Position numbers and translations under genes: made by a program. Below are positions 22,993 to 32,612 of a DNA stretch of 64,000 nt, one piece after another. Location of the stretch: NCBI GenBank assembly GCA_015039465.1, contig MU130030.1, positions 159,950 through 223,949 on the forward strand, written 5' to 3'. This DNA comes from Phlegmacium glaucopus. Its lineage: Eukaryota; Basidiomycota; Agaricomycetes; Agaricales; Cortinariaceae. Under the pieces are notes generated by a model. It did not search any database. It was not told where the DNA came from and saw only the letters and a program-made list of their open reading frames with translations. Each line of letters begins with the position of its first letter. Within the stretch, counting starts at the first letter, position 1.

Positions 22993-23449
22993 AGTTAAGG
23001 TTTGGTTAAGGTTTGGTTAAGGTTTGAGTTAAGGTTTGGTTAGGGTTTTATTAAGGTTAGGGAGGTATATAGTTTCCATTCTGCTCAGATCTGACCATCT
23101 GAGTAGATCTGCTCAGAATGCCTGCCAAATCTGCTCAGATCTGATCAGATCTGGTGGATCACAGAAAAGACCTTGAATTTTTAACCGCCATGTCCAGGAA
23201 AGTATTTTGCAATTTTCTCAATAAGGAGAGCTGCTATTAATAGAATTTAAACATATTTGGGGTCCTAAAACAATTCTCTACCATCTTTAAAAAATTTCCT
23301 TTTTTGGAATCTTATCTACTCTGACCCACCATATGCTTGAAATCATGCTTATCTGTGATCATGTGACCAATGGTCTGTGTGGGAAGAGGACAAACATGGG
23401 TACAAACATGGGTACAAACAAGTAGTCTAAGCAATTTACTTGGACTAAG
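22993..23449. mobile_element. Right inverted arm: telomere-like units and element A
   Basis: TTAAGGTTTGG units run to about 23065, then CTGATCAGATCTGG hAT-1 sequence to about 23177, then element A to about 23385. Array units with CCAAGTAAATTGC (in reverse) follow to the CTAAG target site at 23445-23449. The order is the reverse complement of 18100-18690. Confidence 0.75.
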
Positions 23450-23607
23450 TGTTAAGTTTAAAACAAGGAAGTCATGTTGGAGTTACTCCGGAACAGTAAG
23501 CGGAAAGGACGTTGGCCTCAGCGTGTGTGCTGTGCCGCCCAGCTCCTAAGGTGTCCTGATTTCGGAACGGAAGAAGAAGTAATAAGACGGAGGAATGGAG
23601 CGGAAGG

Positions 23608-24003
23608 GTGGATAAGGGGAAAAGGAAGGAGACAGCACCAGAGGTGGACGGGACAGACTTGTTGATAGAGGGGTTAGAGATGATTGGAGGATTGTTGAGG
23701 AAGATGGTGGAGACGCAGGAGGGGATCAAGTATGCGATGGAAGTATGGATGAGGTGGGAGATAGAAAGGGAGAAATGGGAAATAGAGAAAGATAGACGGG
23801 AAGAAGAAAGGAGAGAAGAGGAGAGAAAACGGAGAGACACGACAAAAGCGGAGAAGGGTGTGGAGATGGAGATCCAAGAGGAGATGGAAAAAGAGGAGTC
23901 GGATGACGGGGACGAGTCGGAGGTGGAAGGAGGGTTGGAAACGGAGACGGAGAGGGCGGAAGGAGCGGAGGAAGCAAGGATAGAAGAAGTAGAAAAACAA
24001 TAG
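23608..24003 (+). CDS. G1-associated coiled-coil ORF
   Basis: An uninterrupted ORF of 131 codons starts ATGGATAAGGGG and contains DLLIEGLEMIGGLLRKM followed by a strongly charged Glu/Arg-rich helix and an acidic C-terminus. The first part matches the broken ORF at 4975-5300, which also lies after a G1 LTR. Here the cysteine cluster is missing, so the N-terminal half appears lost at the LTR junction. Likely a truncated retroelement ORF; low-complexity composition limits homology claims. Confidence 0.5.
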   Translation: MDKGKRKETAPEVDGTDLLIEGLEMIGGLLRKMVETQEGIKYAMEVWMRWEIEREKWEIEKDRREEERREEERKRRDTTKAEKGVEMEIQEEMEKEESDDGDESEVEGGLETETERAEGAEEARIEEVEKQ

Positions 24004-24175
24004 AATAAAGAATCAACTGTATATATTTTTTCTTGTTATTTTTTTTGTTTTGTTTATAAAAAATTGTGTTTTCTTGACTTTGTTTTGTGAAACAGAAGAA
24101 TAAGATAATGGAAAGGAATAGAACGGAAAAGACATGGAAAGGAACGGAAAAGCAAGGAAAGAGACGGAAAAGGAA

Positions 24176-27100
24176 TCAAGAGAGTGGAAGAGGTCCAGGT
24201 TTAGTCGGATAGCTCTGGTGGAAATCAGCAACAAGTTTGGACGCATGTCCTAATTCATTAGCTGGTAACCAGGAAGTCTCTTCGTTGGTACCTTCATAGC
24301 CAGACCACTTGACTAGGTACAGAAGTTTGCATACACGTCGTCTGTTGTCCAATTTAGAGTCCAAAATTTCGGAGACCTCGAATTCCTGCTCTCCGTCAAT
24401 GACGACCGGAGGAGGTGGAGGTTGAGTACGATTTGGAATAGTGTTTGGAATGGAGGGCTCTAGCATGGAAACATGGAAGACGGGATGGATGGCACGCATA
24501 TTGTCGGGAAGACGAAGGGTCCAGGACAAAGGACCTGCCTGAGCAATAATCTCATATGGACCAAGATACTTCTCAGAGAGTTTCTTTGAAGGTCTGGTCG
24601 TACAGAAGAATTGTGCTCTGACAAAGGCTCAATCTCCAACCTTGAAGTCCGGGGGAGGAATCCAACGCTTGTCCGCGGAACATTGGTATTGTTCCTGGGA
24701 AGTGAGGATAGCTTTTCGGAGTTCTTCGTGGAGTTCGTTAAGGTCCGTAACGTACTTGTGAGCATGGGAGGAGACGAGGTTGTACTCCGGATGGATAGTG
24801 ATAGCTGGATCATAGCCTTTGTTGGCAAAGAACGGAGATACACCGGTAGTGGCACTTGGAGTATTGTTGTAGGAGAATTCCGCTAATGGGAGAAGTGAAC
24901 TCCAGTTGTCTTGCTGATAATTGCAGTAGATGCAGATGTATTGTTCCAAGGTCTGGTTGACGTGTTCCGTTTGTCGGTCACATTCCAGGTGGTATCCAGA
25001 GGTGAAGTGCAGCTTCATGTCGAGGGCTTTTCCGAGGGATCTGAAGAAGTGAGATACAAACTCGGAACCGTGATTAGAAGTTACATGGGACGGAACACTG
25101 TGCTTGGAAAACACGTGGATGACAAATAGTTCAGCAAGTTGAGCAGAGGTGATGGTGTTGTATGTGGGGATGAAAATGGATTGTTTTGTGAACCGGTCTA
25201 CTACGACTAAGACCGCAGTGAAACCTTCGGAGTCCGGAAGGTATTCAATGAAATCCATGGAGATGGAGTCCCAAGGACAGGATAGAACAGGCAGTTGTCG
25301 GAGTAAGCCGTAAGATTTATGACATTTGGCTTTGGACCGAGAACAGGTGGTGCAAGTCCTACAATAGTCAGTGACAAAAACACGAACACTGGGCCAAGTA
25401 TATTCACGACGGATAACCACAAGAGTTCTATTGACACCAAAATGTCCGGAGACAGGTGTTAGGGCAACTGCAACGCTGACTTAGTCAAGCTAGCAGGGGA
25501 TCCAAAGTTAATAATATTTCAGAAAAGATATCTACAAGTGACTTACCTAGCAGGGGATCCAAAGAGGAAAGGATGGGGATCCCTGCTAGGCTGGGGGTGT
25601 TTAAGTACTAATATGGACATAACGGAGATATAAAATAAATAAAGGAATGATACGATAATAATTAATTAATTAAATAAGAAGTGGTGCGATATGAAAAATA
25701 GAAATAAAAGACGGAGTGAATCGGAGGACCGGAGTCGGAGCGGAACTACGGGATTCCGGAGTCAACCGGTGACGGAAGCGGAGTTGGACGGAAGGTCGGA
25801 GGTCGTCGGAAAGGTGGGGTGTATGATTCTAGAGTTGAGGTTTGGGTTAAAGTCGGGTGTCCCCTAACAACAGGATGGTCATGATAATAACAAAGGACAC
25901 GGAGACGAAGATCTCCGGAATCTGGAACATAGATCCATTGATCAATCCGGATGAATCTGGAAGAGTCCTTAGACCATCTAGCATACTTCGGATTGTCTAG
26001 ATCCAATAAGTAGGACTGTGCAAGGGGATCCGTAGAAAGAGCAGAAAGGATCCCCTTGTTGAGCTCTTTGACATCCATGGTAAAGATACCACGGAGTATG
26101 GTAGGAAGTAATGAAGTAGCTCGGAGTGAAGCGGAAAGTTGTTCGGAAGAAAAGATAGGTTTAAAATTGTGTGGATTGACTTCACCGTAATCTTTCCCTC
26201 CCTCCTTGAGATAGAGGTCAGGACGACAAGTCAGCATGTCCGGCTTTGTTCTGAGATGGCCTGGGCAAAATCTGATAACCATGTTGAATGCGGAAAGGTA
26301 CTCGGACCACCGGGCTTGACGCTGGGATAAGATTTTGGTGGTCGCAAAGTACTCTAGATTTTTATGGTCAGTAACCACATCAATTGGGAAACTAGCACCT
26401 TCAAGGTAGTGACGCCAAGCTTTGAAAGCTTTGAAAATGGCAAGGAGTTCCTTATCGTGAACGTTGTAATTCAATTCTGCACCGGAAAAGGTACGAGAAC
26501 GATATGTGATGGGATGGATTTCTCCATCGGAATCACGGATGGAAAGAATAGCTGCTAAAGCGTAGTTGGATGCGTCAGTTTCCACAATGATAGGACAGTC
26601 TGGCTTCCAGTGTGTTAACACCGGAGCGGAAATAAAAGCCTCCTTGAGAGTCTTAAAAGCAAGGTGACAACTGTCATCAAAAACCCACGGAATATTTTTC
26701 CGGGTAAGACGAGTCAACAGAACCACAATATCAGAGTAGTTGTGGATGAAACACCTGTAAAAATTAGCAAAACCAAGGAAGGATTGGACATCTTTGACTT
26801 TCCGAGGTTCTGGCCAGTCTTGAATGACTTGGACTTTTGCCGGATCCATAGAAAGGCCATCAGGACCAATCATGTGACCCAGGTACTCGACGGAATTGGA
26901 GTGGAAAACACATTTCTTACCATTAGCGAAGAGATTATTATCTTGGAGCCATTGGAGGACTTCGGAGACATGTTTGATGTGATCTTTTTTGTTGATGGAG
27001 AAAATGAGGATGTCGTCCAGATAGATGATTATGAACACATCTAAAAGGTCAGCAAAAATAGGTTAAGGAAGCGTTGAAAACCGCCAGGGGCATTGGTAAG

Positions 27101-27590
27101 TCCGAATGGCATGACAAGCCATTTGAAGGATCCATAGCGGGTACGAAAAGCAGTCTTCCATTCATCTCCCGCAGCAATCCAGACGAGATGGTGGGCATGC
27201 TTTAAATCGATTTTAGTGAATATTCCGGATTTGCGAGGAGCATCAAGTAAGTCGGAAACAAGGGGTAAGGGATACTTGTCTTTCCGAGTGATGGCATTGA
27301 GTTTTTGGAAGTCGATGCAAAGCCAGAGTGACCCGTCCTTCTTCTTGATAAACAGGACAGGTGCTCCAAAAGGAGACTTAGAGGGGCGGATGAAACCCAT
27401 GTTTAGGTGCTTGTCGATGAATTCTCGGAGTGTTCCTAACTCGGATTCGGAAAGGGGATAAATTGGACCCAAAGGGGGCTTAGTGGACTCATCAATTTCA
27501 ATTTTTAGGTCATACTCTCGATGGTCCGCTAGACTGTTAGCCTTGCCTTTGGAAAAGACATCCGAAAATTCATGGTATATTTCCAGAACA
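24176..27590 (-). pseudogene. G1 Gypsy pol: RT, RNase H, integrase, chromodomain
   Basis: Reading on the minus strand: RT begins without gag or protease, with LGPIYPLSESEL and FIRPSKSPFGAPVLFIKKKD. A frameshift falls at about 27040, then YLDDILIF with the catalytic Asp pair, RNase H (VETDASNYALAAIL), and a solo G2 LTR (25457-25869). Integrase follows with a CRTCTTCSRSKAKC zinc motif and MDFIEYLP. The second catalytic Asp position reads TSNHGSEF, so Asp is replaced by Asn. The C-terminal chromodomain (LLYLVKWSGYEGTNEETSW) points to a chromovirus-type Gypsy. It is inactive. Confidence 0.9.
25457..25869 (-). mobile_element. G2 solo LTR in G1 pol
   Basis: The 413-bp LTR reads TGTTAGGGCAACTG to CCCTAACA on the plus strand, with perfect 5-bp target duplication ACAGG (25452-25456, 25870-25874). 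It has the same length as the two LTRs of G2 at 30184-39186. Confidence 0.95.
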
Positions 27591-27591
27591 C

Positions 27592-28161
27592 TGTTACATT
27601 CTGTTATACGTTACTCCAGTCCAGCTCCGTCGGAGCTGTTTCTGGTAGTCTGTACTCCGTACAGTGCCTTCCCTTATATCCTGAACTACTCTTCCTATGT
27701 TCAACTCTGAGACTTTCCCGTGTCATTCTGGTTCCTCCATCTATACTCCAAACCCGTTACCACTTCTTTGCCACTACCACTATTCTTTGTCATCATCCTT
27801 CCCACCATCAGTCAGCATACCCGCCATGGATTATTCACCCAAGAATGCAGGACCTTTCTGGGAGCAGAATGCAGCACTTATATTTATCTTTTATATTTCG
27901 GTTGCTATTCCTTTATTTATTTAAGTACTCGAAACTTGTATGTTTTCCCTCAGTTTGAATATCAACTTTATTTTCTCCTCTTGTTCGTCCTCTAAGTCAC
28001 TGAGGTCTTCCGTCTTATTACTTCTTCTTCCATTCCAAAATCAGGACACCTTAGGAGCTGGGCGGCACAGCACACACGCTGAGGCCAACGTCCTTTCCGC
28101 TTACTGTTCCAGTTCCGTTCCGGAGTAACTCCGACGTGACTTCCTTGTTTTAAACTTAACA
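27592..28161 (-). mobile_element. G1 LTR next to pol
   Basis: A full 570-bp LTR in the same orientation as the adjacent pol, so it acts as its 5' LTR. Pol begins within two bases of its TGTAACA end, which shows that gag, protease and the start of RT have been deleted. Its own flanks (AACAC and CTAAG) do not match, so it is not a solo insertion. Confidence 0.85.
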
Positions 28162-28412
28162 CTAAGTCTGAGTAAGTCCGATCAGAATCCGATGACACAC
28201 AGTCCAATCAGATTCCAAGTAGTCCGAGCAATTTACTTGGACTGAACTTGGACTGGGCTCGGACTGGGCTTGGACTCAAAATTTGAAAATGGCTGGTGCT
28301 CCAGCCAAATTTGAGTCCGATCAGATTGCTCAGAATCCGATCAGAATCCGATCGGACTCCAATTAGTCTGATCAGAATCCGATCGGAATTAGTGGCTTAG
28401 TGTAAAGACCTC

Positions 28413-30183
28413 AACAAGTTGTGAAATACCAAAAATCTAGTATGCCAACTTTGTTGCCCACTCTATGGGACTAAAAACGGTGCTCATGCTATAAATTGTT
28501 GTTGTTGTTGTATATAAACACCAACTAGAGAGCAATGGACTAGTCTTGGAGTCAAAAGCCTCCCTGTTGTTCGTTTAGGGAAGGTGTAACCTTAGATTGT
28601 AACACACAGAGGTAGGGGGTGAGAATAGAGATAAGGAGGATGAGGATGAATGAGAAAGAGTCTTCAGTAAGACTATAGCAGTTGACAGTGGGTTGACAGT
28701 AAGGGACTGAAAAAGTGAACTTAGAGGGGTTAAGGAAGATGATGAGGAAGAATAAGAGGGAGTCTTCAGCAAGACTATAGCAGTAGACAGTATGGATTGA
28801 CAGTAAAGGGATAAAAAAAGCGAACTTGAGGGAGGAATTCACTGGAATTCCACTGAGATGATGACTGTATGGGAGTAAGAATGGATTGAGATAAACTACC
28901 TATCCTGGTACAAAAGAGCAGTATTTATACCCTAAGGACGAGGCTATGTAACACAAATGAAAAGAAAGAAGTACACACTGTCAAAGGAAGAATGATGAAG
29001 AGAGGACAGCTGCGAGAAGAAAGAACAATGGAAAGAAGAAGGAACAATAAAAAGATCTGTAAAATGTCAAAGTGCAAGAGAAAAGAAGAGAAGGCAGTGT
29101 ACATAGTCCAATAGCAAAAATATATTGACTCCAAGGCGTGTGGTCATGTCAAAAATGTGAAAGGTCCTGAGTCAACACTTGAAAGGCGCAGCCTTGTTCC
29201 CGAGAAAACACTACTTGCCCATGATCCCATGTTGCGCAGCCTTGATAACACTTGACACTCTGCAAGAATAATCCTCTACTGCTGATTCATCTGCAATTCC
29301 TGCTTCGTCGTGATCCTCCTGGACTTCCTAAATTGTCATAAAGAGGATGGGAAGGCTTCAGGTACTGTGTGAATGATGGTTTTGGCAGTGAATGATAAGA
29401 TAAGAGGTAGATGAGTGAGGATAGGGGACTGAGTGAGATCCAGGAGCGAGGTATGGCAAGATAGATAGCTGAGGTGAAGACTTGTGGGTCCATAGCCACA
29501 ACAACAATGACAAAGCCTTTGACATAATGGGAGATGTAGCTGATGTGTCCATAAATGGGCTGTTCTTGAAATGATGGGCCATAGATGCAATCAAACGCGA
29601 GCTGATGACCAATGCAAATAGTAGATTGATCACTTTGTTGTATCACTAGCCAGGGGACAAACGGATGGTAGATGTTCAGGAGCATGTCGATGGTGTAAAT
29701 GATGGATAGCATAGTGTGAGACATTGAGGATATAATGAGCGATGAGGTTGATAATGTCGAACAAATGATTTTTATTGACCAGGAACGCAATTCAGGGCTG
29801 CTTCCAAAATAGGTAAGTGAATTCGAAGTCCGCTTATTTTCATGATGGCAACTTTTAAGCTTTGTTCTCATGCTACCAATCAGTATTGGTGCGTGATAAC
29901 GCCTGGTACCTTGAAGTTGTTGATACATTTACTGGACTCGGATTTATGGTCTCAACAGCTGATGAAGCTGTATTCTACAAACTTGATGATGATAAGTATA
30001 TTATAGTTGCCACTGCAACTGATGATTTTACTATCATTGCCAATTCTGACAAATCAGTTGAATTTTTCAAACAGCAAATTTGTCAATGATTCGAAATTAC
30101 TGATCTTGGACCCATTAACTGGTTGCTTGGAGTCAAGATCACATGTGATTTTGAAGCTCATACAATATCTCTATCCCAATTGT
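28413..30183 (+). pseudogene. Copia C2 RT, second half, split by element D
   Basis: After the octamer AACAAGTT the frame carries a stop (NKL then TGA) and the RT segment NLVCQLCCPLYGTKNGAHA to about 28475. After element D it resumes with WYLEVVDTFTGLGF and GFMVSTADEAVFYKL. A stop follows ICQ, then LGPINWLLGVKI and LSQL to the Gypsy insertion at 30184. The Copia active-site motif YVDD, normally in this part, reads ATDD in VATATDDFTII. Together with the complemented 20003-20459 and 39187-39964 it makes a complete but dead RT-RNase H. Confidence 0.85.
28486..29898 (-). mobile_element. Element D, copy 2
   Basis: Its right end is CAGTATTGGTGCGTGATA at 29898 and its left end lies near ATAAATTGTTGTTG at about 28480-28490. 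It interrupts the Copia RT frame. Target duplication is not clear. The minus strand has a 213-codon open frame (29928-29287, starting just outside) similar to that of copy 1. A segment of 28554-29206 is found complemented in the reversed block 20570-21152. Superfamily is unknown. Confidence 0.6.
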
Positions 30184-30596
30184 TGTTAGGGGACACCCAA
30201 TTTCAATCCAAACCTCAACCTCAGGACTCTACATCCCACCTTTCCAACGACCTCCAACCTTACATCCAACTCAGCTTCTGTCACTGGTTTACTCCAGAAC
30301 TCCGTAACTCCATCCCAACTCCAATCCTCCAGTTCGCTCCATCTTTTATTTTTATTTTTCACATCACACCACTTCTTAATTAATTAATTAATTATTATTG
30401 TATCATTCCTTTATTTATTTTATATCTCTGTTATGTCCATATTAGTACTTAAATACCCCTTAGCCTAGCAGGGATCCCCATCCTTTCCTCTTTGGATCTT
30501 CTGCTAGGTGAGTCACTTGTAGATATCCCTTTGAAATATTATTAACTTTGGATCCCCTGCTAGCTTGACTCAGTCAGCGTCACAGTTGCCCTAACA
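30184..30596 (+). repeat. G2 5' LTR
   Basis: It begins TGTTAGGGGACACCC and ends TTGCCCTAACA, with an 8-bp inverted terminal repeat TGTTAGGG/CCCTAACA. A run of ATTAATTA and a possible TATA region (TTATATCTC) lie in the middle. Confidence 0.95.
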
Positions 30597-30914
30597 TTAG
30601 AAAAGGATCTTCCCTTAATGGACCGAGCCCAGTCTGCACAGTGGAACGATAGTCCAATTCACAGCCCCCGATTCAGGCCAATCAGACTCTGTACACTCCC
30701 AGACCATGGCTCCCTCCTTGTCAGTACTTTACCCTCCCCCACCTATTCCGGTTGGATTCCAGTGGATTCTGGTTATTAAATCACTTAAAATTAACAAGTC
30801 ATAGACTTGTTATCTCACTTAATTTTCTCTTAATTTTTTTTATTGTTGATTATAAAATAATATATATTCAAATTACATACATAGTAACATTAACATTAAT
30901 AAAGGTAAAAAAAA

Positions 30915-31420
30915 TACCCCAGTAAGGGGGTATGGTATGATATACATGATTATCTACTAAAATAAAGAAACAAGCCCCCCGTGAGGGGGGTTCTCATGGT
31001 CGTGTGTTGTACCATAGTATTGAAACTAAATTAAAAACTCCCCCTCGGTGAGGGGGGGTGGTCGACATCGTCGTTGTTGCAGCCGTTGTTGGTGTGTCAT
31101 CATCATCGCCAGAGTATTGAAAAACCCCCCATAAGGGGGGTTCTCATTGTCGTGGGTCACTGAGGTCATCGTAGAATTAAAATAAAAAATAAAAAACCCC
31201 CCCAGTGAGGGGAGGGGTGGTCATCATTGTTGTGCTGGCGTTGTTTGTGTCGTTGTGGTGTATTAATAAGAAAAAATACCCCCCCCAAGTGAGGGGGGGG
31301 TCGTTGTTGTTGTAGTGTATGAATAAAAAAAATACCCCCTCAAGTGAGGGGGGGGTCGTCGTTGTCATTGTCATTGTAGTGTATGAATAAAAAAATACCC
31401 CCCCAAGTGAGGGGTTGTTG
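30915..31420 (+). repeat. Array of C-run/GTGA/G-run hairpins
   Basis: Eight units each contain a run of 4-8 C, a short spacer ending GTGA or TAA, and a run of 4-9 G, separated by 40-80 bp of GTCGTTGTTG and AATAAAAAA sequence. Each unit can fold into a perfect GC hairpin. Unit similarity increases towards the right end, where the spacer is consistently AAGTGA. Confidence 0.8.
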
Positions 31421-31580
31421 TTGTTGTTGTTGTTGTCAGTGGTGGTGGTGGTGGTCGTCCTCAGTGGTGGTGGTGGTGGTCGTCAACAGTGGCAGTGGTG
31501 GTGGTGGTGGTTGTAGCTGTCATTGTCATTGTCATTGTCATTGTGGCAGTGGCTGTTGTTGTTGCTGTTGCTGTTGTTGC

Positions 31581-31623
<43 letters not shown>

Positions 31624-31624
31624 G
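31421..31624 (+). repeat. GTT/GGT microsatellite
   Basis: A compound tract: GTTGTT, GGTGGTGGT, CATTGT and again GTTGTT units. Reading frames here give only runs of one or two residues and are not genes. Confidence 0.95.
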
Positions 31625-31625
31625 A

Positions 31626-32290
31626 TGGCTCAAGGGTCTTTAGCACTGCACCTTATTTCCAGGGGTAATTAGTGTTTGAAGGTCCGGTTATGAGACCGGA
31701 AAAAGACCGTAACCAGACCAGACTGGACCAGAAAAAGACCAGACCAGTGGTCCGGTCTTTTGATTTTTGAGAATCAAAGACCAGAAAAAGACTGGTCTCG
31801 ATTAACCGGTCTTTTGAGGTTCAGACCGGTTTGAACCGGCAAACAGGTAGCCATAACTTACCCCTTTCCAACGAGCCCAAGATCATAAAAATCCAATAAA
31901 AACTGGTTGAGAAATAAATAGATCTGTAAAATAGTCTAAAATATTTGCTAAAATACTAGTATTACTGTAGAAAATACAAATCCTAACGGAATTCAACGTT
32001 CTTGGGCTCGTTCGGAAGCTATTATTAAACTTAACAACAATTTCAGATACAAAAATATATATTTGTCAGCAGAAGACCAGTCCTAGGACCGAAAAAAACC
32101 GATGTAAACTGGTCCTAAGTGGTTCAGTCCGGTCTTTTTCGGTCCTAGGACTGAGGTGGACCGGTTACAGTCTCAGTTAAAGGTCCCAAGGGTCAAAAAG
32201 CCGGACTGGACTGGACTTTTAAACACTAGGGGTAATGTGTTCAATTCCCAGCATGACACATGTATATTAAAGCATTATATTATTTTGTAT
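31626..32290 (+). mobile_element. tRNA-derived SINE, split by element B3
   Basis: An A box (TGGCTCAAGGG, 31626-31636) is followed, after removal of element B3, by a B box (TGTTCAATTCCC, 32238-32249) at tRNA-like spacing, then ATATTAAAGC and an AT-rich tail. The GTT microsatellite lies immediately 5'. Confidence 0.6.
31670..32228. mobile_element. hAT-like element B, copy 3
   Basis: Termini TAGTGTTTGAAGGTCC and GGACTTTTAAACACTA, perfect 8-bp target duplication GGGGTAAT (31662-31669, 32229-32236). The interior has GACCGGAAAAAGACC units in place of the AACCGGTTA units of copy B1. It is non-autonomous. Confidence 0.93.
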
Positions 32291-32612
32291 ACCTTATAAC
32301 AACTATACTAATACACTAATACTAATAACTACTAATACTAATAACCAAGTAACACTAATAAGTAACTACAAATGACTGGAATTCCAGAAAAATCCTGGAT
32401 TCTGGTTGGTCTCTGGACAGGAATTATTCTGGAAATTCCAGTGAAAAAATCCAGACTGACTCCAGAATAATTTCTGAAAATGACTGTACCACCAGCCAAA
32501 ATTGGATTCCATCAGATTCTGACTGGAATCCGACCGGAATAGGTGGGGGAGTGTAAAGACCTCCTCCTTGTCTTCACAGCATGCATCTCTGAGCGGCTCC
32601 TTCTTATCATCC

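Larger units (their letters stand above)
23450..28161. mobile_element. G1 Gypsy composite with two like ends
   Basis: A 5-bp target duplication CTAAG (23445-23449, 28162-28166) flanks an insertion whose ends are TGTTAAGTTTAAAAC on the left and its reverse complement on the right. The first 157 bp of a plus-strand LTR with a plus-strand ORF (23608-24003) are joined to a minus-strand pol (27590-24176) with its LTR (27592-28161). A normal insertion would have the TGTTAAG end on one side and the TGTAACA end on the other. The host sequence rejoins exactly when the insertion is removed. Confidence 0.75.
18015..28412. mobile_element. Composite hAT-1 element with long inverted arms
   Basis: Both ends read GAGGTCTTTACACTAAGCC inwards, followed by ~200-bp arms of CAGTCCGAG-like units that run into element A sequence. 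With the inner G1 insertion removed, the left arm (18015 to about 18690) and right arm (about 22993-28412) are near-perfect inverted repeats. Flanking octamers differ: CAGCTGTT on the left, AACAAGTT on the right. The right one matches the octamer beside another hAT-1 terminus in the reversed block (20452-20459 when complemented), pointing to recombination between two insertions. Confidence 0.7.
30722..32563. mobile_element. hAT-1 element in the G2 leader
   Basis: Termini are CAGTACTTTACCCTCCCCC and GGGGGAGTGTAAAGACCTC, with the 8-bp target duplication CTCCTTGT at 30714-30721 and 32564-32571. Subterminal units are GGATTCCAGTGGATTC-like. The inside holds a hairpin array, a GTT microsatellite and a SINE with element B3, making it the longest copy in the window. 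No transposase. Confidence 0.95.

Noticed and set aside
31383..31646. Open frames in the GTT/GGT tract
   Set aside because: They encode runs of one or two residues in a microsatellite.
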